64,000 nt of DNA from positions 407,786 through 471,785 of the forward strand of contig NC_044919.1 of NCBI RefSeq assembly GCF_003576645.1, read 5' to 3'. Below the pieces are notes generated by a model that saw only the letters and a program-made list of their open reading frames with translations, was not told the origin of the DNA and searched no databases. Below are positions 1-12,034 of this stretch, piece by piece (positions within the stretch are counted from its first letter, which is position 1; each line of letters opens with the position of its first letter). The position numbers and the translations under genes are program-made. The DNA comes from Ipomoea triloba (lineage: Eukaryota; Streptophyta; Magnoliopsida; Solanales; Convolvulaceae).

Positions 1-2
1 GT

Positions 3-35
<33 letters not shown>
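3..35. repeat. poly-G homopolymer at the window edge
   Basis: An uninterrupted run of 33 G. Runs this long are rare in AT-rich plant DNA and are more typical of a read or contig edge than of biology. Its true length cannot be trusted. Confidence 0.85.
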
Positions 36-2105
36 CGAACAAATGTAATCAAAACCAGCAAAACTTTACCAGATTTGAAAAGTAATTTATGTATCTGCAT
101 GACATATCGTGGATTTTTTGTTAACCCTGTTGAGTACAGAATAGCAAGTGAAGACCAAAATTGGAGAAGAGAAGCATGGCAGATACCTAGATTGACGGAG
201 TAAAGGCGGCCGTGACGGTGGTAGTGACGGAAAGCCGCCGGGAGAAATTGCCAAACCGGGAGGGGTTTAGTCAGGGGATTAGAGCTAGGGATTTGGGATG
301 CCGGACTGATCCCACTTCCCTTTTTCATTTTCAGCTTCAACGTTTTTCACTATAGCCCATTACAATATTGTTATTTGTTATTACGTAGTATTAATTTTTT
401 TATTTTTTTTTTTGAAAACCAAACCATAAAGGATAGATTAAAACAACTCAGAAATAGAGTAATTAATTACACACAAAATTTTAAACATAATGTTATAAAT
501 AATGACATGGACTCATTTAATTAATTTATGGTGAAATCAATTTAAAAATAATCAATAAGTGTATTATATATAGTTATTAGTTATAGTAAATTGGTCATTG
601 ATAGAAAGAAATAAAGAAAAAGAGTAATAAACTTGTTCAATAGGCCAAATCCAAAAACCTAGATCTAATGAAATATGTATTATGCGATTAAATGCATTAT
701 ATATAAAGTTGCTATCACATCACAACATGTAAGGTGTTACATAAAGACATTACTTGCTGAACATCTTTAACCAAACACTTAATTAATCAAAAAAAAATAA
801 ACTCTAGTAAGTTTATACAACAATAATGTTTGAAGTATAATCTTATAGAATATTGATTAATTTACAAAGTGTGTCATGCACTCATTAATTATCCTTCTGT
901 TAGCATTCTTTTGTTAATGATAATGTTAATTGTCTAGAGGTTATACACAACGTGATGATATAAAGAGTAGTATTCACACAAAATGGGATGTGATTAAGTA
1001 TTATTAAGAATGGTCATTAGTACACTTTATGATTACAAGTAAGTTTGGAATGGTATGGGTAAGGTAGGAAGTATACTAAGGTAAAATGGTTTTAAAGTTA
1101 TTCTCAATGCGTTAAAGCTCGGCTTTTATAATACTGATGAAGGAAACACAAGTCGATATATTATTGACAATATTAACGTGGCACTTTGGTAGTAATTTGT
1201 CAAGTTACTTGTGAAATGTCTTAGTACTGATGTAACGTAAAGTGAAATGATATATGAGTAGACTTTTTGATGACGGGCTTTATGACCTCCTAGATCGAGG
1301 AAGGGTTAGAGGAAATCTTGATCGGATTAGAATATATGCAATATACACTCCATATATCCCCACCAATCAATTTTAATATTATGATGATGCGTAACTTTCA
1401 TAATAATTATTATCATTATCCTAGGTAAGACTTTTAAAATGATTTTTTTTTAGTTTATATTTACATTGGCACACAACTCATTATATTTAGCCAATTAGAC
1501 CTCTTGTTATGATCTATTCATTCTTAGAGCATCCCCAATATGGTTCTTTAGATAGTTTGTTCATATGCAAAAACTTGAATGGGATTTATTAATAGATGGG
1601 TGGTTTTTTTTTGTTTTTTTTAATGATTTTTATTCTCTCTCCATTTTCTTTCGTATTTGGCTTGCAAAAATCACCAAAATACTTGCATTATCAAATATCA
1701 AGGTTACTCTTTCATTTATAAGAAAAGACTTATTTAACTATCATCCCTTATCTAAATGCTTTTAAAATTAAAGTTTATAGTATAAGTTAATTGCCAAAAG
1801 ATCATTTAGATAGTTACATTTCATGTAACAGAACATTTGCATTTAAATAATTCGAGACTGATTTTATATTACTTTACTATATACCCTTAGCAGAGAGGCA
1901 GAGACAACTTTGTACTACAACGTTATCAAAGGGTGGATTCTAAGATCGAATATTGTCACTTTCAGATTCTATGTTCTCTGATCTTTCTTTCTATCTTTGA
2001 CGGCCCAAAATGAAAAGCCACAGCGATGAAATGAAAGAGGCGTGACAGAGAAGAACAGCATCAATGTTTGACTTCCAATTTTTTATGATTCCCACTTTCA
2101 AGAAG
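36..2105. other. AT-rich intergenic region
   Basis: No convincing gene. Positions 160-330 are GC-richer and, on the minus strand, could be the 5' leader of a gene running off the left edge; a short ORF starts with an ATG near 175, but no family is recognisable. The rest is AT-rich spacer. The phrase AGAGCATCCCCAATA near 1527 resembles the end of common plant MITEs. The WRKY gene's 3' UTR should occupy the last few hundred bases. Confidence 0.6.
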
Positions 2106-3656
2106 TCAACCGCCGCCGCCGCCGGCGGTGGTCGGAAGCCAACATTGGAACTGCATGGCGTCCTGAAAGTTATCGGAGAAGGAATCTCCGGCGTCGTCCG
2201 ATTTCAGTGACTCGCCCAGCTCCGCCATCCCCTCAAAGAAATCGTCGTCATCTTCCGGGGCATTTCCGTCCATTATTTCCATGTTCGACACTCGAAATTC
2301 ATCGTCAAAAACACCACCCTTCTCATCACGGCTGCTTTCTTGCTTCTCCGGCGGCGGCGAGCTAGTGCTGGGCCTGTTCGTTTCACTCCCCGACGTGGTT
2401 GTTTGATGGCTCGCCCCCTTCCGGCGCGTGCTTCCGGCGAGGGAGTTCCGGTGCGTAGGCATAGGGTGGTTGTGCTCCGCCGTGTAGGTGACAATGAACA
2501 TATTCGGATCGGATCTATTCCTCTCCACTTGTTTCCTCGCCAAACATCCCTTTGACGTGCTACATCTGTAATAGCCTCTGCAAAAAAACAAGAAAATTAT
2601 GACCGACCCACGCACGATTTAGTATTCAGAAGAAAAATGATAGACAAAAACACTAATATTATCTTGCAAAAGTGCAAATTTTACAGCCCTAACAAGTAAT
2701 TCCAATAATTAGGGATAGAGATATTCAGATGATTTTAAAACTTATATCGTTACAAAATCAGGTTCCTCCTAATTCAAGTTTCCTTTAGCTTATGTTACAA
2801 AGTAGGTTTTCGAATTTAAGTTTTTTTGGAATAAAATGTTCCTCTAAAAAGCTGAGTTACTAAAGGAGTTTATTAACGTTTTGACTATTCAAAACACAGA
2901 AAATGACAGAGCTAAAATTTTGATTGATAATAATTACTAAGCCATTTACTAAACAGGTCAACACCAAAACTATCACATATAAAATATACTCAAAGAAGAA
3001 GATGAAGAACTGGCTTTTACCTTGGATATGGGGAGCCTTTAATAGGTTTTTGCCCATATTTTCTCCAAGACCACATATCAGAAGCCAAATCTTCAGCCGG
3101 AACTTGACACAGCCTCTTCATCTGGTTCTTCCTGTAAAAGAAAACAAGAAAAACTGCATTTTAATTTCTTCAATGGTTTTTGCTAAAAAGTTCTTTTTTT
3201 TTTCCCAGAAATTGATGAACTTCAGTTTTACCTTCTTTTACCCGCTGGAGTCTGGGGACGAGAATTACTGGAAGTAGTTGAAGAAGCATTAGAAGAGAGA
3301 GATTGGCTGTTTGCCTGTATCCTTGTGGTCGTGATGTTAAGTTGATTGTGGAGTACTGAACCTTCTAATCCTCGGAGAACAGGGAACGGCGGCGGCGGAC
3401 TTTGCGGCGGAAGTGACGGCGGTTCCCGGCGGTGGAGGAAAGGCAGGTAAAGGTCATGCAACTCTTCGTTAAACCAGGTACTGCTATTGTCCGTTGATGA
3501 GCTGAAATCGAACGGCTCATGAGAGAAGTCCAGGTTTTCGTCTTGTTGCCTTGGGTTGAAGCTGCAGAAAGGAGAAGTGGTGGTGGCGGCGGCGGGGGTG
3601 GTGGAGGTGACGGCGCAACCTCTGACCACTGCATGTAGATCCCAATCGGGCTCCAT
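2106..3656 (-). CDS. WRKY transcription factor, group IIe (WRKY22/27/29 type)
   Basis: Three exons on the minus strand: 3656-3232, 3131-3021 and 2577-2106, giving 335 aa. All junctions are GT-AG and keep frame. WRKYGQK falls at about residues 164-170. The zinc finger follows as C184-x5-C190-x23-H214-x-H216, which is the group II C2H2 form. The second intron splits the Arg codon of the conserved YPRGYYR, the classical R-type WRKY intron. The segment before WRKYGQK ([20 protein letters not shown]) and the HRNSLAG tail after the finger are group IIe hallmarks. The N-terminus is Ser/Pro-rich and the C-terminus acidic, with a glycine run at the end. Known for the family: nuclear binding to W-box DNA in immunity and senescence. 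Inference: the WRKY22 neighbourhood in Arabidopsis (At4g01250) supports a WRKY22 orthologue, but WRKY27/29 cannot be excluded from sequence alone. Confidence 0.93.
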
Positions 3657-3678
3657 TTTTGCTGTCCTTGACTTTGAT

Positions 3679-3701
3679 AGAGAGAGAGAGAGAGAGAGAG
3701 G
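3679..3701. repeat. GA/CT microsatellite in the WRKY 5' leader
   Basis: About eleven AG dinucleotides just upstream of the WRKY start codon, so a CT run in the mRNA leader. CT-rich leaders and promoters are common in plants. Confidence 0.85.
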
Positions 3702-6700
3702 GGAGAGATACAGAGAGAAGGCGCCAACTTTTGGAGGTGGGAGAATAGAAAGGGATTTTGGGGAATAGTCTTAAAATGGAGTGATTACAATCACATATTC
3801 CAAATTAGAGACAGGAATTATTATCATATTGGTAACCTACATGATTAAACATCTCAAAACCTCATTTCAGGATATCAAAATCCATTAATCAGTCGTGTAC
3901 CTTGAGATAATGAGTTTCATTGTGGCCACCAATTTTTTGGTCGGACTCTTCACATAAGATTTTCTAGTGCAAATCACCTCTCATGTATAGTTTGCTAGCT
4001 ATTAAACAATAACATTATTTACTTAGTACACACCACACCTTCAACTAGTGATTACCAATTTGTTTCTGTCATCTTATAAAATTCTGCATCACTGGATGTT
4101 ATATTGTGTACACTTAATATTAACTTTTTCAACTAAAAAACGTTGACAAAGTAGGAACAGCTTGAATTGTTCCCGTATGAGGTTAGGAGTTACCGTTTAC
4201 TAATGAATTATTTCCACAAATTAAGTTAAAATTATGCAATAAAAGAGTATAATATTATAATCTAAACATACACGCATCAAATAAAATATCAAATTATAAT
4301 CGAAACTAAATTTGATTATACTAAAAAGAAAAAATCTTTAAAATAGGCATACCAATATGATCCTCTCATCCTCTAAATGATTTGATTGAGATTGTAATGG
4401 AGAAGTGGAGGGGGGAATTAGGCATGAAAATATAAAGAGGCACTTGCATACCAATGGAAAAATAATTGTATTTTCCTAGTGAGAGGTAATGAGGAGTGGG
4501 TAGGCAAACAGGCATGATAGATAGTTTTCATGTTAGTATTAAATTATTATTCCAAACACTTGTTTATATGTGTGATTTTAAAAAATAATAATAAACGAAG
4601 AAGTACAACTCAAAAATAGTCTAAGAAAAAATTTAACACATTTTTAAAAAGTTAAAATGCGAATTCTCATGATTAAAATTATGTTCATTTGAATCGATAA
4701 AGAAATTAAAATCGATGATCACACACATATATATACTAGGTTTAGTTTATGTATAATTGGAGTCCAAATAAAGACAACCTACAAGTTGACATTATTAATT
4801 ATAAATTTACTAGTGTATCAAGATGTATTACAGTTTAGTTAATATAATAGCTCTCAACAAGTCAATTAGTCATCAAGAAGATTTTCTTTACATGAAGGGT
4901 TATCCGACGTTTAAGTGATGGACAGTGAGAGCACGTGACGAAATTTAGGCCGAGTAATGGAGCAAGGGTGAGCGATGCTTATTTATTGGTCGGTCACGCT
5001 ACATATTTTTATTAAGTTGATCAAGGTTGACGGAACTACTAGTTTAATGCTCCACAAGTCACCAATCCTTCGAGCATGATTTGAAAGATCAGGAAATGCG
5101 CTATTGCTATAATATAACAATCATGAATCATTGCGTAGGTTCCATATATTCTCATAAATACACATATATAATCAAATTAATAATATTAATTTTCATTCTA
5201 ATTAATTTATTCTCTTAACATAACAAAAAACAATTATTTTTATTAACTGATTACAATGGATGAGATGACCCACCTAGCATTAACAAAAGGAATCGGAAAG
5301 AAACTGTAATACCAATTTACAAATATAAATAGAATTGATCATATTTTATATAAGTAAAATTGGGATAACAAAAAATACTATTGTTTTGGTTGATGTGTTT
5401 TGGGACGTCGGGGTTGACATAAGACATAGTCAAAGCGGATTGAGTGACTCGCTACCTTCCAACATCCCACACGCGCTCTGCGTTTATTCCTTTTTCTCTC
5501 TCATCGTTTGTCGTGAAGCCCAGTTTTTTACGGGGGCGGGTGGGCCACTAAGCACTAACCGACAGACAAACAAATCGAAATAGAAATGTGACGTGGGCCA
5601 ATTATATCTTTGCTGGCTCCAATCCAATCCATTTATTTCGGTTCGAAGATGTAATAAGATTCCGTGTTGCACGACCACGACTATCGCGCTATTCGATTCG
5701 AATTGGTGCATATACAGCATATAAAAATAATAAAAATAAACATGTTTTGCAGTGCTCGAAATAGGTATTCCGAAGTATGATTCTTAAAAATATTAAATTC
5801 GATTTTTTTAAAATATTTTAATCAAATTTATTGCATAAATATTTTTAATGTAATTTTTTTGTGTGGTTATAAATTATTATCAGTGTAAAAAATAAAAACT
5901 ATATTTTGGTAAGTGAATGTTGCACATGCTACATTTTATAAAAACCAATATAGATTGAAGTATGGATTTATTGTTTTGTGGATGAGATAAACTCATTTCA
6001 ATATAATGATTAATATAGATGAGACTACTAAGAAGTCATCTTAAAATTGTGAATGTAAAGTAGTTATTGAGAAGATACTTAGAGAGGAGAAAGTACAAAA
6101 TTCGCCGTGGCCGCGGATATCTATGAAATAATTATGTAAAATTAGAATTGTTGATTGGTCTATAATCATAAAAAGCAAGCTTTTGCATAATATAGATCGG
6201 TTAACAACACGTGTTGATGTTGAATTGCTTTTTCAAACTCTCTTTCTCGACATATTTTGACAAAGAAAAGCGTGACTTGACTATAAATTTGTAACCTTAT
6301 CCTTTTATTTTCATGAATCGAAATAAAATGAATTGAACTCAAATTATGGTTTAAGTATAACTTCATGTTCAGTACATGCATTTTAAATTTAAAATTATTT
6401 GTTCTAAAAATATTATATCTAAGATTTCTATATTATCTCTTGTATTTCTATATATTTCTGTTTATTTTGTCAACCGACCTTGTATTTAATTTAATCAGAT
6501 GACGTAATGGAATTTAATTAAGTGAATTCAAAATGCATACAAATATACAATGCACATTTGGGCAGACCATATTACATATCCAGTTTAAAGGACAAGAGCA
6601 AAAGGGTGGTTGATGAATGAAGAAAACAAAATTATTAAAATTTGATGACTCTTTGTCAATATTATACTTAATTGCACCACACAAAAAAAAAAGTGAAATT

Positions 6701-6917
6701 AAAAATCATGTGCAATAAGTACAATTGATAATGCAATAGGCACTAAAATTACCATATAATATTCAGTGTTGCCTGACTATTAATTAGAAAAAAAATATTA
6801 TTTTCATTGTTACTAGCTTGCAAACTGATTACTTACATTATGAGTTAATAAAGTCAAATATAATAATAAAAAATTAAAAATTTTAATGTGTAATAATGAC
6901 ACACCATTCGATGCATG
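3702..6917. other. intergenic region, WRKY promoter side
   Basis: AT-rich spacer upstream of WRKY and downstream of the NB-ARC gene. Short ORFs here have no recognisable product. Positions 5400-5720 are less AT-rich but stop-interrupted. Nothing else supported. Confidence 0.6.
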
Positions 6918-9756
6918 TTAGTTAGTAGGTCTTTCAGTCTTTGTATGCACTATTGAAATAAACTCAGCATGGCAAACGTCTCTCAATGAACGGAGTACGT
7001 CTCGGGGGTGACACTTCGATGTTACTATGAGTTCATTCTTGCGATAATAACTCTTCTCCTTCTCAACTTCTACAAAATAGAGAAACATAAAAGTATTGAT
7101 TTACTACACACTTAGCAAATGACCGTTGCATTTAAAAATAAAAATAAAAATATTTACATAAACACCATGACACCACATTCCAATCTAGTTAGTATCACAT
7201 CAAATAATAACCTACTAAAAATGCCATATTATAACCTAATTACACTATTTAAGTGACTTAGGGATCTTATTAGAATTATTTTCATTAAAGAATCCAATTA
7301 CAATATTCATTAGATCGACTTAAAACGTGAATGGACACTTTTTCATTATTTATAAATAAATAATCATAAAATGCATATAAGTAATCAAGAGAAAGTGGAA
7401 AATGAGATCAGATCAGGCCGTCGGGGTTATACCTGGCGTGCTCAAAACTCTGAACCAAGCTTTACTTAAAGAGAGATGATCATAAGCATCTACCTTCAGT
7501 AAAAATTCCTGTAGGGAAAAATATAAGTTAAAATTTACTGCAAGTAAAGTGTATAAATAATACTCCGTAGTAATTTCATGGGCTCACCCAGTTTTCATCT
7601 TTTTGCTCATTATTTGGAACTATTTCCTGCAGACCAAAACAACATAAAACAAAAAATGGTTTTACGAAATATGATCAAAACCATCAAAGACTAAAGCATA
7701 TAAAGAATGCTTGGAAATCTGACCTTCTCTTCTGCCCAATAGCTGCAAAGATTGCAAGAATTGTTAATTACAAAAACCAAAATTAAAATAAAAAAATGTT
7801 AGTAAAGTTTTCTATCGGGCTGGGATGTGAAAACAAAAGGCGAGGATATTTCTGTCTTTTATAGACAAGGTTAATAATGTAAGAAATATACCCAGTTTTG
7901 TGGAGTCTTTGAGAAATAACCTCAGCCAAAGTCTTGGCAGCCAGGGGATTTCCCAAACTGCCCCTCTTAATCACTTCTTCCAGCTCAGTTATACGTATAT
8001 CCTTATGCAACTCTATTCCCCCTATGTCTCCAAACTTCTTCCTTTTCAGTGTTTCTTCAAATACCAACCAGCAATGATCTTGGATTTGCTTTTCCTTCTC
8101 TTCCCTTTTTGCCCCCGCAACATCTTTTTCTTCCCCGCTGCCTTCTTCTTTCTTTGCCCTTTCACTCACCGAAGCCCAAAAGCTGCATTATGCATTATTG
8201 GTTTAGGATTTTGTTATGCTTTCACTATTTGTGTGTATATATATATTACATGTTATTTCGTTATTTCATGTCTAACAATATTTTGATTTATAAGAAAGTT
8301 TACCACCACTATTTAAATGTGGGCTTAGCTTTGTATAAAAATTACCTAATAAATTAGTTTAATTTGCTTATAACTCAAATTGAAAAGGTTAATAGGCAAC
8401 TCACTGAAGAGTCAAACTTGAAATCTTATACTCCATAGTATTTTGTCAACTCCTCCATTAATGTGGTTGGTCTCATATATAAGCAATATAATGTATTAAA
8501 AATCTGTCTAGACATCCTAGGTCGAGGCAATTTAAGCTCTAGAATGCTTTTAGTCGACTGGCTGACTAGGTGCCCTAGGCGTCGAGTTGGACACCTAACT
8601 CGACCGAGTCGGATGCCTAATTTGACTGAGTCAGTGCCCAACTCCGTCAAGTGTTTTTTTACAAGGATTATAATAGCCTAACAATTGTTAGCCCTGAGTT
8701 AAAAAAATAGAGACCGAATTACTAAGCCATCTAAGCGCTAAGCGTTACTAAGCACTCGGCTAGGGCCTAGCACTGCAACATTTTTTATATATAAAAGACT
8801 TATTATAATATTCAATATTGGGTGGTTAGTTTAGTTTGTGCTTACTTGTCTGAGCAAAAAATGTTGTTTTCGGCCACAAGATCCTCCGCCACGCCGTGCA
8901 ACCGGGTGGTGATTATTATCGTGCCACGTAACTGTTGCGTCACCACGTCCACAAAGGTTTTGGTCCCGTCGGATGTCCACAGGCCGTCCAGCACCACCAA
9001 ACATCTCCGATCACGGATGATGCCGTGCAACGAGCGCAGCGCCTCCTCGAGAGTGTAGCGGCACGGGGAGGCAGTGTGCCGGAACTTCTCGACGGTTATG
9101 CACGACAGTTTCTTTTTGGAGTCGGATACCTCGGAGCAATCGACCCACAAAACGTTGTCGAATTTTTTCTGAACCCCTTCGTCTAGAAAAATCATTCTGG
9201 CCAGAGTGCTCTTGCCCGACCCGCCGATCCCAACGAACGCCATCGCCACGTTATGCTGGTTTTCGACGACACCCTTGAAGAACAATAGCGGGACGTCGAA
9301 GCAGAGAACCTCGGACTTGTCGAAGTACGGAAAGCCTTCTCGTTTGATCACGGAAATCGCCGATGTTTCCGCTGGTGGTTTTTCGGTGGACGCCAGCTGT
9401 AATTCCTTGAGGCGGTCTTTTAATTTCTCTAATTCTGCTTGGGTGTTACGTTCGTTACATAATTTTTTTTTGGTTGCGTCGCAGTCTCGGCGGATGCCGC
9501 GCCAGTATCGGCGATTTTTTCGGCCGGTGGGGCCGGGGGTCTCCTCGAAAGTGCTGCAATCCTCTAACGAGTTGATGAGCTCGTACAGAAGATCGATGGC
9601 TTCATGGATTTTGTCAGGTTTGAATGACTTCTGCTCAAGATCAGTTGAAATATCGTTGAGCAAATTTGGGCATCGAATTACTAATTTCGCCCCTGTCACT
9701 GATTTAAACCCGTCGATGTACTTCTTCTTTAGGAAGTCTAGAAGATGGGCTGCCAT
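6918..9756 (-). CDS. short NB-ARC (NLR-type) protein lacking LRRs
   Basis: Exons on the minus strand: 9756-8846, 8182-7892, 7742-7724 (19 nt), 7626-7588, 7508-7433 and 7069-6918. All joins are GT-AG and in frame, giving 495 aa. If the fifth exon is read through, a TGA at 7415-7413 ends a 451-aa form. Seen: P-loop GIGGSGKST (176-184), RNBS-A-like FDNVLWVDCSE, kinase-2 VVLDGLW (254-260; the second Asp is Gly), RNBS-B GTIIITTR (278-285), then a Lys/Glu-rich insert (about 312-336), an RNBS-C-like HCWLVF (340-345) and a GLPL-like GNPLAAKT (381-388). There is no MHD motif and no LRR. The N-terminus is helical and charged but not a clear Rx-type coiled coil. NB-ARC proteins are nucleotide-switch immune receptors. 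This one may be a truncated helper, a decoy or a decaying copy. The NB-ARC call is firm; the last two exons are uncertain. Confidence 0.72.
8508..8790. repeat. GC-richer repeat remnant in NB-ARC intron 1
   Basis: Repeated CCTAGG, GGTGCCCTAGGCG, CTCGACCGAGTCGG and GCGCTAAGCG motifs with several local inverted repeats, in an otherwise AT-rich intron. The composition suggests a transposon fragment. The ends cannot be fixed. Confidence 0.45.
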
Positions 9757-9802
9757 TTATGCTCTCTCTCTCAGTATAGAGTTTTCGATCTCTTCTCTGC
9801 TC

Positions 9803-9809
9803 CTTTATA
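9803..9809 (-). promoter_or_regulatory. TATA box of the NB-ARC gene
   Basis: TATAAAG on the minus strand, about 47 bases upstream of the ATG at 9756. This implies a very short leader, or a start codon close to the cap site. Confidence 0.45.
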
Positions 9810-12034
9810 GGATGAAAATGGAAAGGGAATGAATGTGCCTCTGTAAGCAAGGAAAGTGCATGGAACGTATAGTAGGAACATTCATTTCCTCGTATGGAAG
9901 CAACGAACAGTGGATGCTTGTCAGATTCTTTAGTTTTTATTATATGCTTGCAAACACGTTTCACGGTTGTAATGTATATATTGTCGAATACGTAGTAGAA
10001 TGGATTCTAATTCCTCGTGGGTTCGAATGCATGCAGTAGCATTGTTCATATGCTCCCTCTCTCGCCCGAGTAGTGGCAAAGAATCTACCAATCTTCCACT
10101 TGCATAGTTCCATTGGATAAAAAATGCAAGTAAAGAATACTTATTTCTTAGCTTTTCATCTTTCTTTATTCTTTATTTTTTTCATCTTGATTAATTACTT
10201 AGCTAGCAAAGCACTACAAAGCTTGAAGATGACGATTGCTTGAATAATTAATGCGCATTGGATGCAAATTATATTGTGGATTAAGTCCACCATGCACATT
10301 GAGAATCATAATCCAAATTATGTATCTAATTTTGAAAGCATATAATATATAACTGCATTTATATAATATGTGAACTGGATGTAGTACGTAAATAAACAGA
10401 AAAATGCATAAACAAAACCAAAACAAGGGTGTGGACTCTGGTTGACCATATAATGATTGCATATGGGATTTTCCGACATAATTCATGCTTATAGATAGTG
10501 ATGATTCAAAGTTGATATATAGTCGATATCACGTAAGCCCATCACTATAGCGGGTCATGTATGTCAATTTAACTCAATCTATAGTTTTTACTATTAGCCC
10601 GATCCATCTCAAATTATATATAAATGAGTAATCTAGTCCAACACGAATTATATATAGGTCCATTATAGCTCGACCCAGGTAAGTCTAGGCTACATTGTCA
10701 TTCCTATTTTAAGAGTCCCAATGCACCTATCATTGTAATTGTTGAAATGGCCTAGGCCCTTCCTATTGGGCCTCTTCCCATATTGAAGTTAATTACTCCT
10801 AGCCTCTATTGTGTTATGCATATATTGTGAATCTAACTTAACTTGATATGAATATTCGCAAAAAACTTAACTTGATATGAATTGAGATAAACACGATAGA
10901 TACATACATACACAAACATATAAGTAAACTAAACGTGTATAGATTAAGACATGCCTAATCTTGTTGACATACAATTTCCAACTTATACAATTTCCAACAA
11001 ATATAACTTAACTAGTCAATACTACGATCGTAAGGTGCAAGCTAGTCAATGCTCGCATTATTGTGGGTACTAATATACAAACATTTTGAGGGCTTGTAGG
11101 TCTAACGTGTTTCTAGACTAGTTTTTGCATGTCACACGAAATTTAGACAAATTATATAGTGTGCCCTGAGCTTCACCTATTAAATATGAACACGCATTCC
11201 GATTTATTTTGTAATGGGAACCTTGGTTCATGCTATAAGTATTGCAAGATGTATTCGTGGGCCAAATAATCTTTGGTCATTTTCGAACTACACGTGCAGG
11301 AAATAGGAATGCTATAGATTAAAAAGAGAAGTGCAAAAGTGCAGTACAGATACCCATAATGCCGTTGCATATAAAGCTAAATAGTGAAGAATATATGCCA
11401 TAATCACATGCCCTTGCATTAAACAAACCTTAAAACAACTCAAATTGCCTGAATTTTCATGTGGGCAAAAAAAGAAACATTGCGATCACCTTTTTGTTCG
11501 ATCAGACAAATAGGACACAACCTTTGTGATAACAATTTGTCTTGTTACCTTGTACTTACATTAATCATTCCAAGTGGAGGAATATAAGAATCTGGGAGAG
11601 TGATAATGGAAATTAAAGCTGCTTACAGCCATAAAAAGGACTTGCCAGTTGCCATCAAGAATTCAATTCTCAGCCCAGACAATATGATTTTAGCAACCAA
11701 CAAAATCAACAAATCTTAGCCCTCTATCAAGAAATATGCATTATAAGCTGACTATGATTTCCCAGTATGGGAAGACAAGAGAGCACCCATAACTAAAGCT
11801 GATCTCAAAAATTTTGTTTATTTGGTTCTCTGCACAACATACAGTACTTGATTCTGAATAGACAAATAGAATATGATGATCAACAGCTGTACACATGGTG
11901 ATTCAGTTTCTTGGCTACTATAAAAAACTTAAGACCAAGGATAGGGGATTATAGAAAGGTTTTTTTTTTTACGGGGAAATTTTACTATATAGGAGTACAC
12001 TTATCATTTTTCCTTTTTTATTTCCGGGCCGGAT
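9810..12034. other. intergenic region
   Basis: AT-rich spacer between the NB-ARC promoter and the HIPP 3' end. The tract 10500-10700, with several gcccgatc/gctcgaccc-like phrases, may be a degraded transposon. The HIPP 3' UTR should lie within about 11800-12034. No gene seen. Confidence 0.55.

Noticed and set aside
7783..8169. Stand-alone minus-strand gene of 128 aa
   Set aside because: It starts at GTG, not ATG, and its upstream AG acceptor joins in phase to the GT donor of the NB-ARC exon, supplying the missing RNBS-C and GLPL-like motifs. Treated as exon 2 of that gene.
8842..9832. Plus-strand ORFs opposite the NB-ARC exon (e.g. 9206-9832)
   Set aside because: Antisense shadow of a GC-richer coding exon. 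The minus frame carries P-loop, kinase-2 and RNBS-B motifs.
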